A stretch of 64,000 bases of DNA from Candidatus Brevundimonas colombiensis (GCA_029202665.1 CP119326.1:2666001-2730000); one strand, 5' to 3'; counted from the stretch's first letter, positions 1 through 10,757 are shown. Program-made: numbers and translations. The notes: generated by a model not told the origin, from the letters alone.

Positions 1-642
1 GAAGAGGTCCTGTCCGCCAACCTGCTGGAGCTGGGCCTCTATTGGCGCGCCCAGGGCCAATACTGGACGACATGGGCGCGCGCGGCCGGCGGCTACGCCA
101 GCTTCAGCGCCGACCGCTCCCTGGTGGCCAGCGGCGTCTATCTGAACAACAAGTCCGACTGGCACGGCTGGACCGCCGCCGTCGCGGGCGGCGCCTCCTA
201 CGAGCGCAACTTCGGCCGCCTGAATGTCCGCCCGGAAATCTACGGCGAGTATTTCAGCCTGTCCGAAGGTTCGCGCAGCGAGACGGGCGGCGGCAACGGC
301 TTCGACCTGAATATCGATTCGCGCGACAGCCACATCTTCTCCGCCGTGGCGGCGATGAACGTCGGATACGGCTTTGGCCGCAACGGCTGGATCCGCCCGG
401 AACTGCGCGTCGGCTATCGCCAGAACATCTCGGTGGACGCCGGCAAGACCATCGCCCGCTTCGCCAGCGGCGGCCCGGACTTCACCCTGTCGCCAGACGC
501 GATCGAGGGCGGCGGGCCGATCCTGGGCTTCCGCCTGAACTTCGGCAACGAACTGGGCATGCTGTCGCTGACCGGCGACGCCGAGCTGCTGGAGGACTAC
601 GTCCGCTACTCGCTGCTGCTGCGGGCCAGCTTCCGCTTCTGA
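1..642 (+). CDS. Outer-membrane beta-barrel (autotransporter-like) protein, C-terminal part
   Basis: The reading frame is open from base 1, so the gene starts before the window and only about 213 residues are visible. The sequence alternates polar and hydrophobic residues with many Gly, Tyr, Phe and Trp, as in membrane beta-strands, and it ends in the aromatic residue Phe (ASFRF), the usual C-terminal signal for insertion by the BAM complex. This matches the translocator barrel of type V autotransporters or a related outer-membrane barrel. The passenger part, if any, lies outside the window. A strong hairpin follows the stop codon. The specific function cannot be given. Confidence 0.75.
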   Translation, partial: EEVLSANLLELGLYWRAQGQYWTTWARAAGGYASFSADRSLVASGVYLNNKSDWHGWTAAVAGGASYERNFGRLNVRPEIYGEYFSLSEGSRSETGGGNGFDLNIDSRDSHIFSAVAAMNVGYGFGRNGWIRPELRVGYRQNISVDAGKTIARFASGGPDFTLSPDAIEGGGPILGFRLNFGNELGMLSLTGDAELLEDYVRYSLLLRASFRF

Positions 643-666
643 TCGGACACCGCATCCAGAGACACG

Positions 667-697
667 AAAGGCCGCCGGATCGCTCCGGCGGCCTTTT
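667..697 (+). terminator. Rho-independent terminator of the barrel gene
   Basis: A GC-rich perfect stem (GGCCGCCGGA / TCCGGCGGCC) with loop TCGC is followed by TTTT, 25 bases after the stop codon of the upstream barrel gene. It separates that gene from the convergent tRNA-Val. Confidence 0.8.
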
Positions 698-701
698 GGT
701 A

Positions 702-778
702 TGGTAGGCGGCGACGGGTTCGAACCGCCGACCCTCTCGGTGTAAACGAGATGCTCTGACCAGCTGAGCTAGCCGCCC
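702..778 (-). tRNA. tRNA-Val (anticodon TAC)
   Basis: The reverse strand folds into a full cloverleaf of 77 nt: acceptor GGGCGGC paired with GCCGCCT, D arm GCTC/GAGC, anticodon stem TCTCG/CGAGA with loop TTTACAC (anticodon TAC, valine), T arm with TTCGAAC, and an encoded CCA end. It lies just downstream of the HU gene on the same strand. Confidence 0.95.
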
Positions 779-811
779 TCAGATCGGAGACGGGCTTATG
801 CCCTTCCCGCC

Positions 812-1087
812 TCAACCGTTCAAGGCGCTTTTCAAGCCTTCGCCGGGACGAAAGCGTGCGGTGCGCGAGGCGGGGCGCGCCACGGCGGCGCCGGTCTGCG
901 GATTGCGGGCCACGCCAGCCTTGCGATCCACGGCGACGAAGCTGCCGAAGCCGATCAGCTTGACGTCCCGCCCTTGCGTCAAGGCCTCGGCGACGCCGTC
1001 GGTAAAGGCCTCCAGAGCCGATTTCGCCTGGTCGCGGCTGATGTCCGCCGCTGCGGCCATGCGGCCGATCAGTTCTGCCTTGGTCAT
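812..1087 (-). CDS. hup: HU family nucleoid DNA-binding protein
   Basis: A 91-residue protein with the full HU/IHF fold: the N-terminal helices begin MTKAELIGRMA, the strand VKLIGFGSFVAV is the family hallmark, and the DNA-contacting beta arm carries ARNPQTGAAV, where most HU proteins have GRNPQTG. It acts as a homodimer that bends and compacts DNA. It lies directly downstream of lon on the same strand, a common neighbourhood for HU genes in proteobacteria, but a terminator sits between the two, so it probably has its own promoter. Length and motifs leave little doubt about the family. Confidence 0.95.
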   Translation of the reverse strand: MTKAELIGRMAAAADISRDQAKSALEAFTDGVAEALTQGRDVKLIGFGSFVAVDRKAGVARNPQTGAAVARPASRTARFRPGEGLKSALNG

Positions 1088-1140
1088 CGTCGCCTCCGAG
1101 CCGAATCACTAAACGGCAGATCGGCGGTTGCGTCAAAAGC

Positions 1141-1173
1141 GAAAACGCCGCCGGAGGGTGTCTCCGGCGGCGT
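1141..1173 (-). terminator. Rho-independent terminator of lon
   Basis: On the minus strand a 12-bp perfect stem (ACGCCGCCGGAG / CTCCGGCGGCGT) with a 5-base loop is followed by a short T run. It begins about 18 bases after the lon stop codon and lies ahead of the HU gene. Confidence 0.8.
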
Positions 1174-1190
1174 CAGGCTTCAACCCGGCG

Positions 1191-3587
<2,397 letters not shown>

Positions 3588-3700
3588 GATGCACATACTC
3601 CCGGGCCATTGCGTATCTCCGGCCCGCCGTCACGGTCGTCCGGACAACAGGCCCGGCCAGCGCGTGACGACCCGTCGATTCCGACGGCGTTCGGATGAGT

Positions 3701-3728
3701 ATGTGGTTCGAAAGACCCGCGGTTCAAG
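3701..3728 (-). promoter_or_regulatory. Candidate RpoH (sigma-32) heat-shock promoter of lon
   Basis: On the minus strand CTTGAA (3723-3728) is followed 16 bases later by CCACAT (3701-3706), close to the sigma-32 consensus CTTGAA-N13-17-CCCCAT. It points toward lon, whose expression is heat-induced in related bacteria. The -10 has one mismatch, and no other promoter was assessed. Confidence 0.5.
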
Positions 3729-3872
3729 CGTGGCGGGCGAATGGCCCACATCTGCTTGATGCAACGCGCCTTCCAACGCATCGCAGGCGCCAGTGGAAGG
3801 ACCCGGTTCCCTTCACCGCGTCGCGGCCCCGCTCCACAAATAAGGAAGAAACCCGGTGGCGCCGGAACCGCA

Positions 3873-3912
3873 TGAAAAAAGGCCGGGGAAGTCGCCCTCC
3901 CCGGCCTTTGTC
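3873..3912 (-). terminator. Rho-independent terminator of clpX
   Basis: On the minus strand the stem AAGGCCGGGGA / TCCCCGGCCTT is followed by TTTTTTC, about 20 bases after the clpX stop codon. Confidence 0.85.
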
Positions 3913-3932
3913 TTCGTGCAGCGAACGCTCGA

Positions 3933-5201
3933 TCAGGCGGCGCCGTCCGCCTTTTTCTTTGAGGCTTCCGAATAGATCAGCAGGGGCTGGGCCTTGCCGT
4001 CGATGACTTCGGCGTTGACCACCACCTCTTCGACGCCTTCGAAGGTCGGCAGTTCGAACATGGTTTCCAGCAGGATGCCTTCCAGGATCGAACGCAGACC
4101 GCGCGCGCCGGTCTTGCGGGTGATGGCCTTCTTGGCGACGGCGGTCAGGGCGTCGTCGGTGAAGGTCAGGTCGACATTCTCCATTTCGAACAGACGCTTG
4201 TACTGTTTGACCAGGGCGTTCTTCGGCTCGGTCAGGATGGTGACCAGGGCCGCTTCGTCCAGGTCCTCCAGCGTCGCCAGGACCGGCAGACGGCCGATGA
4301 ATTCGGGGATCAGGCCGAAACGCATCAGGTCGTCCGGCTCGACCCCCTTCAGGATGTCGCCGGTGCGGCGCTCGTCGATCTCCTTGACCTGGGCGCCGAA
4401 GCCGATGGAGGCCCCCGCGCCGCGCGCCGAAATCACCTTCTCCAGGCCGGCGAAGGCGCCGCCGACGATGAACAGGATGTTGGCGGTGTCGACCTGCAGG
4501 AACTCCTGCTGCGGATGCTTGCGCCCGCCCTGCGGCGGCACGGAGGCGACGGTGCCTTCCATGATCTTCAGCAGGGCCTGCTGCACGCCCTCGCCCGAGA
4601 CGTCGCGGGTGATCGAGGGATTGTCGGACTTGCGCGAAATCTTGTCGATCTCGTCGATATAGACGATGCCGCGCTGGGCCCGCTCGACGTTGTAGTCGGA
4701 CGCCTGAAGCAGCTTCAGGATGATGTTCTCGACATCCTCGCCCACATAACCGGCTTCGGTCAGGGTGGTGGCGTCGGCCATGGTGAAGGGCACGTCGATG
4801 ATGCGCGCCAGCGTCTGGGCCAGCAGCGTCTTGCCCGAGCCGGTCGGCCCGATCAGCATGATGTTCGACTTGGCCAGTTCGACGTCGTTGTTCTTCGTCG
4901 CGTGGTTCAGGCGCTTGTAGTGATTGTGCACCGCGACCGACAGCACCTTCTTGGCGTGGGCCTGGCCGATGACATAGTCATCCAGAACGTCGCGAATCTC
5001 CTTCGGCGTCGGAACGCCGTCGGTCGTCTTCTTGAAGCCGATCTTGTGCTCTTCGCGGATGATATCCATGCACAGTTCGACGCATTCATCACAGATGAAC
5101 ACGGTCGGGCCTGCGATGAGTTTACGCACCTCATGCTGGCTCTTTCCGCAGAACGAGCAGTACAGGGTGCTTTTGGCGTCTGAGCCGGCTGCTTTGGTCA
5201 T
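3933..5201 (-). CDS. clpX: ATP-dependent Clp protease ATP-binding subunit ClpX
   Basis: A 422-residue AAA+ unfoldase that feeds tagged substrates to ClpP; in Caulobacter ClpXP is essential and drives cell-cycle proteolysis. The N-terminal zinc-binding domain has the four cysteines (CSFC and CDEC pairs) within residues 15-42. Walker A GPTGSGKT lies near residue 120, Walker B IVYIDEIDK near 180, and a VFV/IGF-type tripeptide loop motif (IGFGAQV) for ClpP docking near 268. It is separated from clpP by a HAD gene on the opposite strand, as in Caulobacter. It is followed by its own terminator, so it is transcribed separately from lon. Confidence 0.97.
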   Translation of the reverse strand: MTKAAGSDAKSTLYCSFCGKSQHEVRKLIAGPTVFICDECVELCMDIIREEHKIGFKKTTDGVPTPKEIRDVLDDYVIGQAHAKKVLSVAVHNHYKRLNHATKNNDVELAKSNIMLIGPTGSGKTLLAQTLARIIDVPFTMADATTLTEAGYVGEDVENIILKLLQASDYNVERAQRGIVYIDEIDKISRKSDNPSITRDVSGEGVQQALLKIMEGTVASVPPQGGRKHPQQEFLQVDTANILFIVGGAFAGLEKVISARGAGASIGFGAQVKEIDERRTGDILKGVEPDDLMRFGLIPEFIGRLPVLATLEDLDEAALVTILTEPKNALVKQYKRLFEMENVDLTFTDDALTAVAKKAITRKTGARGLRSILEGILLETMFELPTFEGVEEVVVNAEVIDGKAQPLLIYSEASKKKADGAA

Positions 5202-5395
5202 AGACCCTTATCTCACTCCCGCGGCGCGGACCGAAATGGCCCGAAACGCGCTTCCCTCACATTGATTCCAGCACTCTGGCTGCGAAGGTCTTCAAAAAAT
5301 GACAATCACCCATCACACGTTCCACGACAACCCCGAAGGCGATAGGGGATTGTTGCAGTGCGTGGACGGATCAGTGTCGACGGGGATCAAGGCGA

Positions 5396-6043
5396 ATGTC
5401 TGACATGGGAAATCCGGGGCTTGAGCGCCAGCCCCCCCGCCCCGGCCAGCCGATCGTGGCCTTCGATTTCGACGGCACGCTGACGATTCGCGACAGTTTC
5501 ACCGAATTCCTGCGCTGGCGCGTCGGGCCGGGCGGGTGGGCGCTGGGTCTGGTCAAGCTGGCCCCCGCCCTGGCCGCCTATGCCCGCGATCGCGACCGGG
5601 GCCGGATCAAGGCGGCCTCGGTGCGTGAGTTCCTGCACGGCGTGGACCGTCAGGCGCTGGAGGCGGAGGCCGCGCAGTTCGCCGATCAGGTCTGGCCCCG
5701 GTTCATGCGGCCGGACGCGCTGAAGGTGTGGGACGACTGGGGACGGCGCGGCGCCCACCGCGTCATCGTGACCGCCTCGCCCGTCACGACGGTCGCCCCG
5801 TTCGCGCAGCGCCTGGGCGCCGAGGGCCTGCTGGGGACCGAGTTCGTCTTCGACGCCGAGGACCGGATCACCGGCGAATTCGCCGGGCCGAACTGTCGCG
5901 GGGCTGAGAAGGTGCGGCGGCTGAAGGCGGCCTATGGCGACACGATGACGCTCGCCGCCGCCTATGGCGACACTTCGGGCGACACGGAAATGCTGGCCAT
6001 GGCCCAGGAGGCCGGGTTCCGGGTCTTTACCGAAAAGCCCTGA
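5396..6043 (+). CDS. cicA: CicA-like HAD-superfamily phosphatase
   Basis: A 215-residue soluble HAD hydrolase of the SerB-like IB subclass. Motif I is DFDGTLT (nucleophile and acid-base Asp) near residue 23; motif II is VTAS; motif III/IV is YGDTSGDTEML near the C-terminus, preceded by AYGDTMT. HAD-IB enzymes hydrolyse small phosphomonoesters, but the substrate here is unknown. Position is the best clue: in Caulobacter crescentus cicA, encoding a HAD protein, lies between clpP and clpX on the opposite strand, exactly as here. The symbol rests on that synteny plus family, not on an alignment. It runs convergent with the next gene, whose stop codon is 2 bases away. Confidence 0.8.
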   Translation: MSDMGNPGLERQPPRPGQPIVAFDFDGTLTIRDSFTEFLRWRVGPGGWALGLVKLAPALAAYARDRDRGRIKAASVREFLHGVDRQALEAEAAQFADQVWPRFMRPDALKVWDDWGRRGAHRVIVTASPVTTVAPFAQRLGAEGLLGTEFVFDAEDRITGEFAGPNCRGAEKVRRLKAAYGDTMTLAAAYGDTSGDTEMLAMAQEAGFRVFTEKP

Positions 6044-6045
6044 CC

Positions 6046-6366
6046 TCAGTTTCCGTCGGCGTCGACGTCGAACACCATCGGCTTGCCGCGCGTGGTCGGG
6101 TCCCAGCCCGCCGCCATGATCGAGGCGACTGCGGTGCGAACCGCGTCGACATTGACCCGCTGCTTCTCGACGTCAGGCCGGCCGTTCGGCCGCAGCGGCG
6201 GCGGAAACTGGACGATGGCCTCGCGCTTGTAGTCCAGGTGGCGCAGCGAGACGGCCATCCCCTCCCAGACATTGCCGCCCTTGGGCCGGGGTTGGCGGCG
6301 CAGCTCCCACACATAGGCCTCGCCATCGACCTCGATCTGGCCGGTTTGATCTCGCGTGAACTGCAT
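6046..6366 (-). CDS. Conserved hypothetical protein, 106 aa
   Basis: A small soluble protein without signal peptide or membrane segment. It opens with short beta-strand-like stretches (MQFTRDQTGQIEVDGEAYVW), has a charged middle rich in Arg and Pro, and ends VFDVDADGN. I recognize no family or catalytic motif. It is cotranscribed in direction with clpP but lies downstream of the clpP terminator, and it converges with the cicA-like gene. The frame has normal high-GC third-position use, which supports it being real. Confidence 0.65.
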   Translation of the reverse strand: MQFTRDQTGQIEVDGEAYVWELRRQPRPKGGNVWEGMAVSLRHLDYKREAIVQFPPPLRPNGRPDVEKQRVNVDAVRTAVASIMAAGWDPTTRGKPMVFDVDADGN

Positions 6367-6387
6367 GACGGTTCCGATAGCACAAAT

Positions 6388-6421
6388 GAAAAGGGCGCGC
6401 CGCGATGGGCGCGCCCTTGCC
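6388..6421 (-). terminator. Rho-independent terminator of clpP
   Basis: On the minus strand the stem AAGGGCGCGCC / GGCGCGCCCTT (loop around CATCGC) is followed by TTTC, about 20 bases downstream of the clpP stop. Confidence 0.8.
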
Positions 6422-6439
6422 GGTTTCAGTCCGGTCGGA

Positions 6440-7087
6440 TCAGTGGCCGGGGGTCTTCACCCCATCGGCGTCGGCCTGTTCGCGGCGATCATAGACGTGG
6501 TCGACGATGCCCCAGGCCTTGGCTTCCTCGGCCGACATGAAGTGATCGCGGTCCAGCGTCTTCTCGACCTCCTCATAGGTGCGGCCGGTATGGTGGACGT
6601 AGATCTCGTTCAGGCGCTTCTTGGTGTAGCGGATGTCGGCGGCGTGCAGTTCGATGTCCGACGCCTGGCCCCGGAACCCGCCCGACGGCTGGTGAACCAT
6701 GACCCGCGCGTTCGGCAGGGCGATCCGTTGACCCGCCGCGCCCGCCGTCAGGATCAGCGAACCGGCCGAGGCCGCCATGCCCATCACCACGGTCGAGACG
6801 GGCGACTTGATGTATTGCATGGTGTCATAGATCGCGAGCGCCGACGTCACCTGACCGCCGGGGCTGTTGATATACATGCTGATTTCCTTCTTCGGGTTTT
6901 CCGATTCCAGGAACAGCAGCTGGGCGCAGATCAGCGACGCCATGCCGTCCTCGAACGGCCCCGTCAGGAAGATGATCCGCTCGCGCAGCAGACGCGAGAA
7001 AATATCAAAGGAGCGCTCGCCCCGGCTGGATTGCTCCACCACCATCGGCACGAGGTTCATGTTCATCAGTTCGATCGGATCGCGCAT
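6440..7087 (-). CDS. clpP: ATP-dependent Clp protease proteolytic subunit ClpP
   Basis: A 215-residue serine protease that forms a double-heptamer chamber and works with ClpX and ClpA. The catalytic Ser lies in GMAASAGSL (about residue 107) and the catalytic His in RVMVHQPSGG (about 130); the Asp is expected in the DRDHFMS region near 180. The N-terminal LMNMNLVPMVVEQ segment resembles the short propeptide and axial loop region. Length is normal. It lies between trigger factor and clpX, the usual tig-clpP-clpX order, with insertions. Confidence 0.97.
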   Translation of the reverse strand: MRDPIELMNMNLVPMVVEQSSRGERSFDIFSRLLRERIIFLTGPFEDGMASLICAQLLFLESENPKKEISMYINSPGGQVTSALAIYDTMQYIKSPVSTVVMGMAASAGSLILTAGAAGQRIALPNARVMVHQPSGGFRGQASDIELHAADIRYTKKRLNEIYVHHTGRTYEEVEKTLDRDHFMSAEEAKAWGIVDHVYDRREQADADGVKTPGH

Positions 7088-7183
7088 GGATGCCTTTTTG
7101 GTCTTACAGACTGCGGCCGCAGTGGATTCGACGGCTTTGCACTCAGCATATCGCGTTCGACGCCTGCGTATGCAAGCGCGCGG

Positions 7184-8110
7184 TCAGCGCGGCTGTGACT
7201 CTTCCGGCGCGTCGGTCGCCCGACGGCGCCGGACTTCCAGCCGGTCCGACACCGCCGCCTCCTGGGCGCGCGCCGAAGCACGATCAGGTTCAGCCTCATA
7301 CAGCGCATGCAGATAGGCGAGGTCCCAGTCTGTCATGCCAGTGACCCCTTCCGGCTCATTGAACAGGTTCAGTATGGTGGGCTGGTCTGAATAGTTGGAT
7401 CGTGGATCGACCTGGGCGAGCACCACCATGGCCGTATAGTCCAGCAGGGCCGGAAGAAGCACGCCGTTGGCCTTGCTCATGTCGATGACAACGGTGGCGG
7501 AGCTAAGATCGTAACGCAGCGGCGACCGCATTCTGCTGACGTTTCGCGAGGCGATGCTCGGCGGATCTTCCCCGGCGACCCGCGCCGCCAGCTGCCCTGT
7601 ATCTGCAGATACAGGCAATGAAATATGCCACCAGCGTACAGGCGCCGCGCTGGTCTTAAACCGCTCTAGGGCCGCAAGCCCCATGTTCGTATTGTCGATG
7701 GGCGGTCGGAATCGGCGACGCCAGCCTTCGACCAAGGCGGATGCGACGGCCGGACCATCGTCGGCGGCGATGACCAGGACGTTTGGCGAACACCCCGCCG
7801 CTCCGACGCTCACCCCAAGTTCGTCCGCGACATCGCCAATCCGATCCGCCAGCATCTGTCCGTAGGGCGCCTTCATATTGGCCACGCTGACGCAGATGGG
7901 CGTATTCCACCGCCCCAACCGGGCGCCGGCCGGAGCGGCTGCGACGCGCTGAACGAACTGACGCGCAGCCTCCCGTCTCGAACGTCCCTCGACCGTAATG
8001 TCCTCAAGATCCACAGGAGGCGGCGTGGAAACAGGGTCCTGAACATGGGCGCCGGACATGAGAATAGCAGCCAGAGCCGCGCCGGACAGGGACATGAGGA
8101 TCAGCCTCAA
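7184..8110 (-). CDS. Exported protein of unknown function, 308 aa
   Basis: The N-terminus MRLILMSLSGAALAAILMSG is a typical signal peptide, so the protein is probably periplasmic. After it come DLEDITVEGR, a segment FVQRVAAAPAGARLGRWNTPICVSV with a conserved-looking Cys, GAAGCSPNVLVIAADDG with a second Cys, and a C-terminal region ending in a charged tail. The two cysteines could form a disulfide. I have seen this architecture in proteins of caulobacters and sphingomonads, all without assigned function. The gene is inserted between clpP and tig, behind the trigger-factor terminator. Function unknown. Confidence 0.75.
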   Translation of the reverse strand: MRLILMSLSGAALAAILMSGAHVQDPVSTPPPVDLEDITVEGRSRREAARQFVQRVAAAPAGARLGRWNTPICVSVANMKAPYGQMLADRIGDVADELGVSVGAAGCSPNVLVIAADDGPAVASALVEGWRRRFRPPIDNTNMGLAALERFKTSAAPVRWWHISLPVSADTGQLAARVAGEDPPSIASRNVSRMRSPLRYDLSSATVVIDMSKANGVLLPALLDYTAMVVLAQVDPRSNYSDQPTILNLFNEPEGVTGMTDWDLAYLHALYEAEPDRASARAQEAAVSDRLEVRRRRATDAPEESQPR

Positions 8111-8115
8111 AAAGC

Positions 8116-8142
8116 AAAAAGGGCCCGCATCGCGGACCCTCT
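8116..8142 (-). terminator. Rho-independent terminator of tig
   Basis: On the minus strand the stem GGGTCCGC / GCGGGCCC (one G-U pair, loop GAT) is followed by TTTTT, about 60 bases downstream of the trigger factor stop codon and just before the next gene. Confidence 0.75.
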
Positions 8143-8199
8143 AAGCTTTACAGAAGATTGTGACACAACCGCCAGTTAAACGATTGTAATCCGCACGGA

Positions 8200-9543
8200 T
8201 CAGCCCTCGTCTTCTTCCTTGAGCAGGTCTTCCTTGGTGATCGGCTTGTCGGTGACGTCGGCGACGCCGACGATCAGGTCGACGACCTTCTCTTCGTAGA
8301 TCGGCGCGCGCATCTGGGCGGCGGCGTTCGGGTTCTGGCGATAGAAGTTCAGGACAGCCTGTTCCTGACCCGGATAGTTGCGGGCTTCCTGCAGGATGGC
8401 GGCGTTCAGTTCCTGGTCGGTGACCTGGACGTTGTTGGCGCGGCCGATCTCGGCCAGCACCAGACCCAGGCGCACGCGGCGCTCGGCGATCTTGCGATAT
8501 TCCGCCTTCAGGTCTTCGTCGGACTTCTTGGCGTCGTCTTCCGGCAGACGGCCGGCGGCCTTGTCGGCCTCGACCTGCTGCCAGATGCCGTCGAACTCGG
8601 CGTCCACCATCTTGGGCGGCAGCGGGAAGTCGTGGGCTTCATCCAGTTGATCCAGCAGGGCGCGCTTCAGCTTGAAGCGGGCGGCGCCGGCGTATTGCTG
8701 GTCCAGGTTGGACTTCAGCAGTTCCTTCAGCTTGTCCAGCGATTCCAGACCGATGCGGGTGGCGAACTCGTCGTCGATCTTGGCTTCGGCCTCGGCCTTG
8801 ATGGCCTTCACCTTGATGTCGAAGGTGGCCAGTTTACCGGCCAGATGGGCGGCCTGATAATCCTCGGGGAAGGTCACTTCGATGGTCTTCTCGTCGCCGA
8901 CCTTGGCGCCGGTCAGCTGTTCTTCGAAGCCGGGGATGAAGCGGCCCGAGCCGATCACCAGGTCCGCGTCCTCGGCCGCGCCGCCTTCGAAAGGCTCGCC
9001 GTCCAGCTTGCCCAGGAAGTCGATCGTCAGCTGGTCGCCCTCGGCGGCCTTGACGGTCTTGCCCTTCTTGTCCTCGTAGGTCTTGGCCTGACCGGCCAGT
9101 TCCGTCAGGGCCTCGTCCAGATCGGCGTCCGATGCCTCATAGGTCGGGCGTTCCAGCTTCAGCGTCTTGGGATCGACCGGGGTGAAATCGGGCATGATTT
9201 CCAGGGCCATCTCATAGGCCAGGTCTTCCTGACCGGCGATGACCTTGTCCATGTCGGAGGTCAGCTTCATCTCGGCCGGGGCGGCGGGACGAATCTTGGC
9301 TTCGTCCAGGGCCTTCTGGCTGGTTTCGTTCAGCTCGGCGTTGATGATCTCGCCCATGAACTCACGGCCGAAGGTCTTCTTGACGTGGGCGACCGGCACC
9401 TTGCCCGGACGGAAGCCCTTCAGCTTCACCTGCGGGGCGACCTCCTTGACGCGGGCGTCGAGCTTCTCGTTCAGCTCCGCGACGGGAATGGTGACCGCGA
9501 TCACGCGGCTGAGGCCTTCGTTCGACTTTTCGACGACTTGCAT
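8200..9543 (-). CDS. tig: Trigger factor, ribosome-associated chaperone and prolyl isomerase
   Basis: A 447-residue chaperone that sits at the ribosomal exit tunnel. The N-terminal domain starts MQVVEKSNEGLSRVI and holds the ribosome-binding signature GFRPGKVP near residue 45. An FKBP-type PPIase domain (GDQLTIDFLGKLDGEPF... ) follows at about 160-245, then the helical substrate-binding C-terminal domain and an acidic tail EEDEG. The frame stays open 45 codons further upstream, but family proteins start at MQVVEK, so that ATG is chosen. The Shine-Dalgarno there is weak. Normal length. Confidence 0.96.
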   Translation of the reverse strand: MQVVEKSNEGLSRVIAVTIPVAELNEKLDARVKEVAPQVKLKGFRPGKVPVAHVKKTFGREFMGEIINAELNETSQKALDEAKIRPAAPAEMKLTSDMDKVIAGQEDLAYEMALEIMPDFTPVDPKTLKLERPTYEASDADLDEALTELAGQAKTYEDKKGKTVKAAEGDQLTIDFLGKLDGEPFEGGAAEDADLVIGSGRFIPGFEEQLTGAKVGDEKTIEVTFPEDYQAAHLAGKLATFDIKVKAIKAEAEAKIDDEFATRIGLESLDKLKELLKSNLDQQYAGAARFKLKRALLDQLDEAHDFPLPPKMVDAEFDGIWQQVEADKAAGRLPEDDAKKSDEDLKAEYRKIAERRVRLGLVLAEIGRANNVQVTDQELNAAILQEARNYPGQEQAVLNFYRQNPNAAAQMRAPIYEEKVVDLIVGVADVTDKPITKEDLLKEEDEG

Positions 9544-9734
9544 GGTCGGGATTCTGACGCTCTGGGGCGCATGAGCCGTCGAGACGGCCGGCGCGGAATG
9601 GATAAAGCAAGAAGGCCGCCCCGTGTGGAGCGGCGCCTCGAAGCCCGCCCTTATGTCGAGAAGGGCCCCAAAGGTCAACGCGAGCGTGATCGCAGCCGGT
9701 GGTTTCGCGCATCGACCGGCCCTATGTTGGCCCG

Positions 9735-10436
9735 ATGAGCCAGCCCGCCTCCCCCATCGGCGTCTTCGTCACGCCCGTCACTCCGCTTCAGCAGAACTGC
9801 ACGACCGTCTGGTGCACGGCGACCAACAAGGCCGCCGTCATAGACCCCGGCGGGTCGGTGGACGCGGTTCTGGGCGAGGTCGAGCGGCGCGGCCTGACGC
9901 TGGATCAGATCTGGATCACCCACGGCCACCTCGATCACGCCGGCGGGGCCGCCGAGATGCAGGAGAAGTCGGGCGTCCGGATCGTCGGACCACAGAAGGC
10001 CGATCAGTTCTGGATCGACCGCATCGTCGAAAGCGGCCGGATGTACGGCCTGCCCGACGCACGGCCGTTCACGCCCGACCGCTGGCTGGACGACGGCGAT
10101 ACGGTCAGCCTGGGCGAAACCGAATGGGAGGTGCGTCACTGTCCGGGCCACACGCCCGGCCATGTCATCTTCTTCAATCGCGCCGCGCGATTCGCTCAGG
10201 TCGGCGATGTGCTGTTCAAAGGCTCGGTCGGACGCACCGACTTCCCCATGAGCGATCCGCCCGCCTTGATCCGTTCGGTGGTGGAGAAGCTGTGGCCGCT
10301 GGGCGACGACGTCACCTTCGTTCCGGGCCACGGGCCGATCTCGACCTTCGGCGAGGAACGCCGCACCAATCCGTTCGTGTCCGATGCGGCGCTGAAGCGG
10401 GCGCCGGTCCCGCGCGAGCCGGTCGGCCCCGCCTGA
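9735..10436 (+). CDS. Metallo-beta-lactamase-fold hydrolase (glyoxalase II-like)
   Basis: A 233-residue soluble enzyme with the di-zinc site motif THGHLDHAGG (HxHxDH) near residue 58, a third His in CPGHTPGH near 137, the bridging Asp in VGDVLFKGSVGRTD, and the last His in VPGHGP. This is the YcbL/glyoxalase-II-like branch, whose members hydrolyse thioesters such as S-lactoylglutathione, but the substrate cannot be fixed from sequence. An earlier ATG at 9699 is open; the chosen ATG gives the usual short N-terminus before the first strand. It is divergent from tig and converges with the DUF883-type gene. Confidence 0.85.
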   Translation: MSQPASPIGVFVTPVTPLQQNCTTVWCTATNKAAVIDPGGSVDAVLGEVERRGLTLDQIWITHGHLDHAGGAAEMQEKSGVRIVGPQKADQFWIDRIVESGRMYGLPDARPFTPDRWLDDGDTVSLGETEWEVRHCPGHTPGHVIFFNRAARFAQVGDVLFKGSVGRTDFPMSDPPALIRSVVEKLWPLGDDVTFVPGHGPISTFGEERRTNPFVSDAALKRAPVPREPVGPA

Positions 10437-10439
10437 CGA

Positions 10440-10733
10440 TCAGCGACGCAGCCACAGGCCGATGATGACGCCGATGCCCAGGGCGTACAGGGTCGTGCGC
10501 ATCGGCTCCTCGCGGATGCCGTCGCGCGCATCGTCGATCTGGTCCGAGACCTTTTGGCGCACTCGCTCGGCGTCGTCTTTCACGGCCTGACGCACCGAGG
10601 CGGTCGGGGCGAAGCTGTCGTCCTCGCCCGAGGACAGGATGGCGTCGGCCTGACGGTCCAGCCGTTGTGTCAGGCTGTCGTCTTCGACCACGATATCGTC
10701 GGGGGTCGGGGCGGCGATGGGGCTCTGGGTCAT
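10440..10733 (-). CDS. DUF883/YqjD-ElaB-like C-tail-anchored membrane protein
   Basis: A 97-residue protein: an acidic N-terminus, an amphipathic helical middle (RQAVKDDAERVRQKVSDQI) and one C-terminal membrane segment YALGIGVIIGLWLRR ending in arginines. That layout is the ElaB/YqjD/DUF883 family, membrane-anchored proteins linked in E. coli to stationary-phase ribosome binding and stress. The ATG has GGAGATCGAC in front, a good Shine-Dalgarno. A candidate sigma-EcfG promoter ends about 25 bases upstream, which fits stress induction. Longer upstream extensions of the frame lack a ribosome site and cross that promoter. Confidence 0.75.
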   Translation of the reverse strand: MTQSPIAAPTPDDIVVEDDSLTQRLDRQADAILSSGEDDSFAPTASVRQAVKDDAERVRQKVSDQIDDARDGIREEPMRTTLYALGIGVIIGLWLRR

Positions 10734-10757
10734 GTCGATCTCCGGGTTCGCAGAACA

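Larger units (their letters stand above)
3588..3932. other. lon upstream region / clpX downstream region, no gene
   Basis: These 345 bases hold the putative heat-shock promoter of lon and the terminator of clpX. Short open frames exist on both strands but none has a good ribosome binding site or recognizable protein character. Confidence 0.7.

Noticed and set aside
3588..3596. Lon start at MCIMTESK
   Set aside because: The Shine-Dalgarno lies one base from that ATG, too close; the ATG 9 bases later has ideal spacing and matches the family N-terminus.
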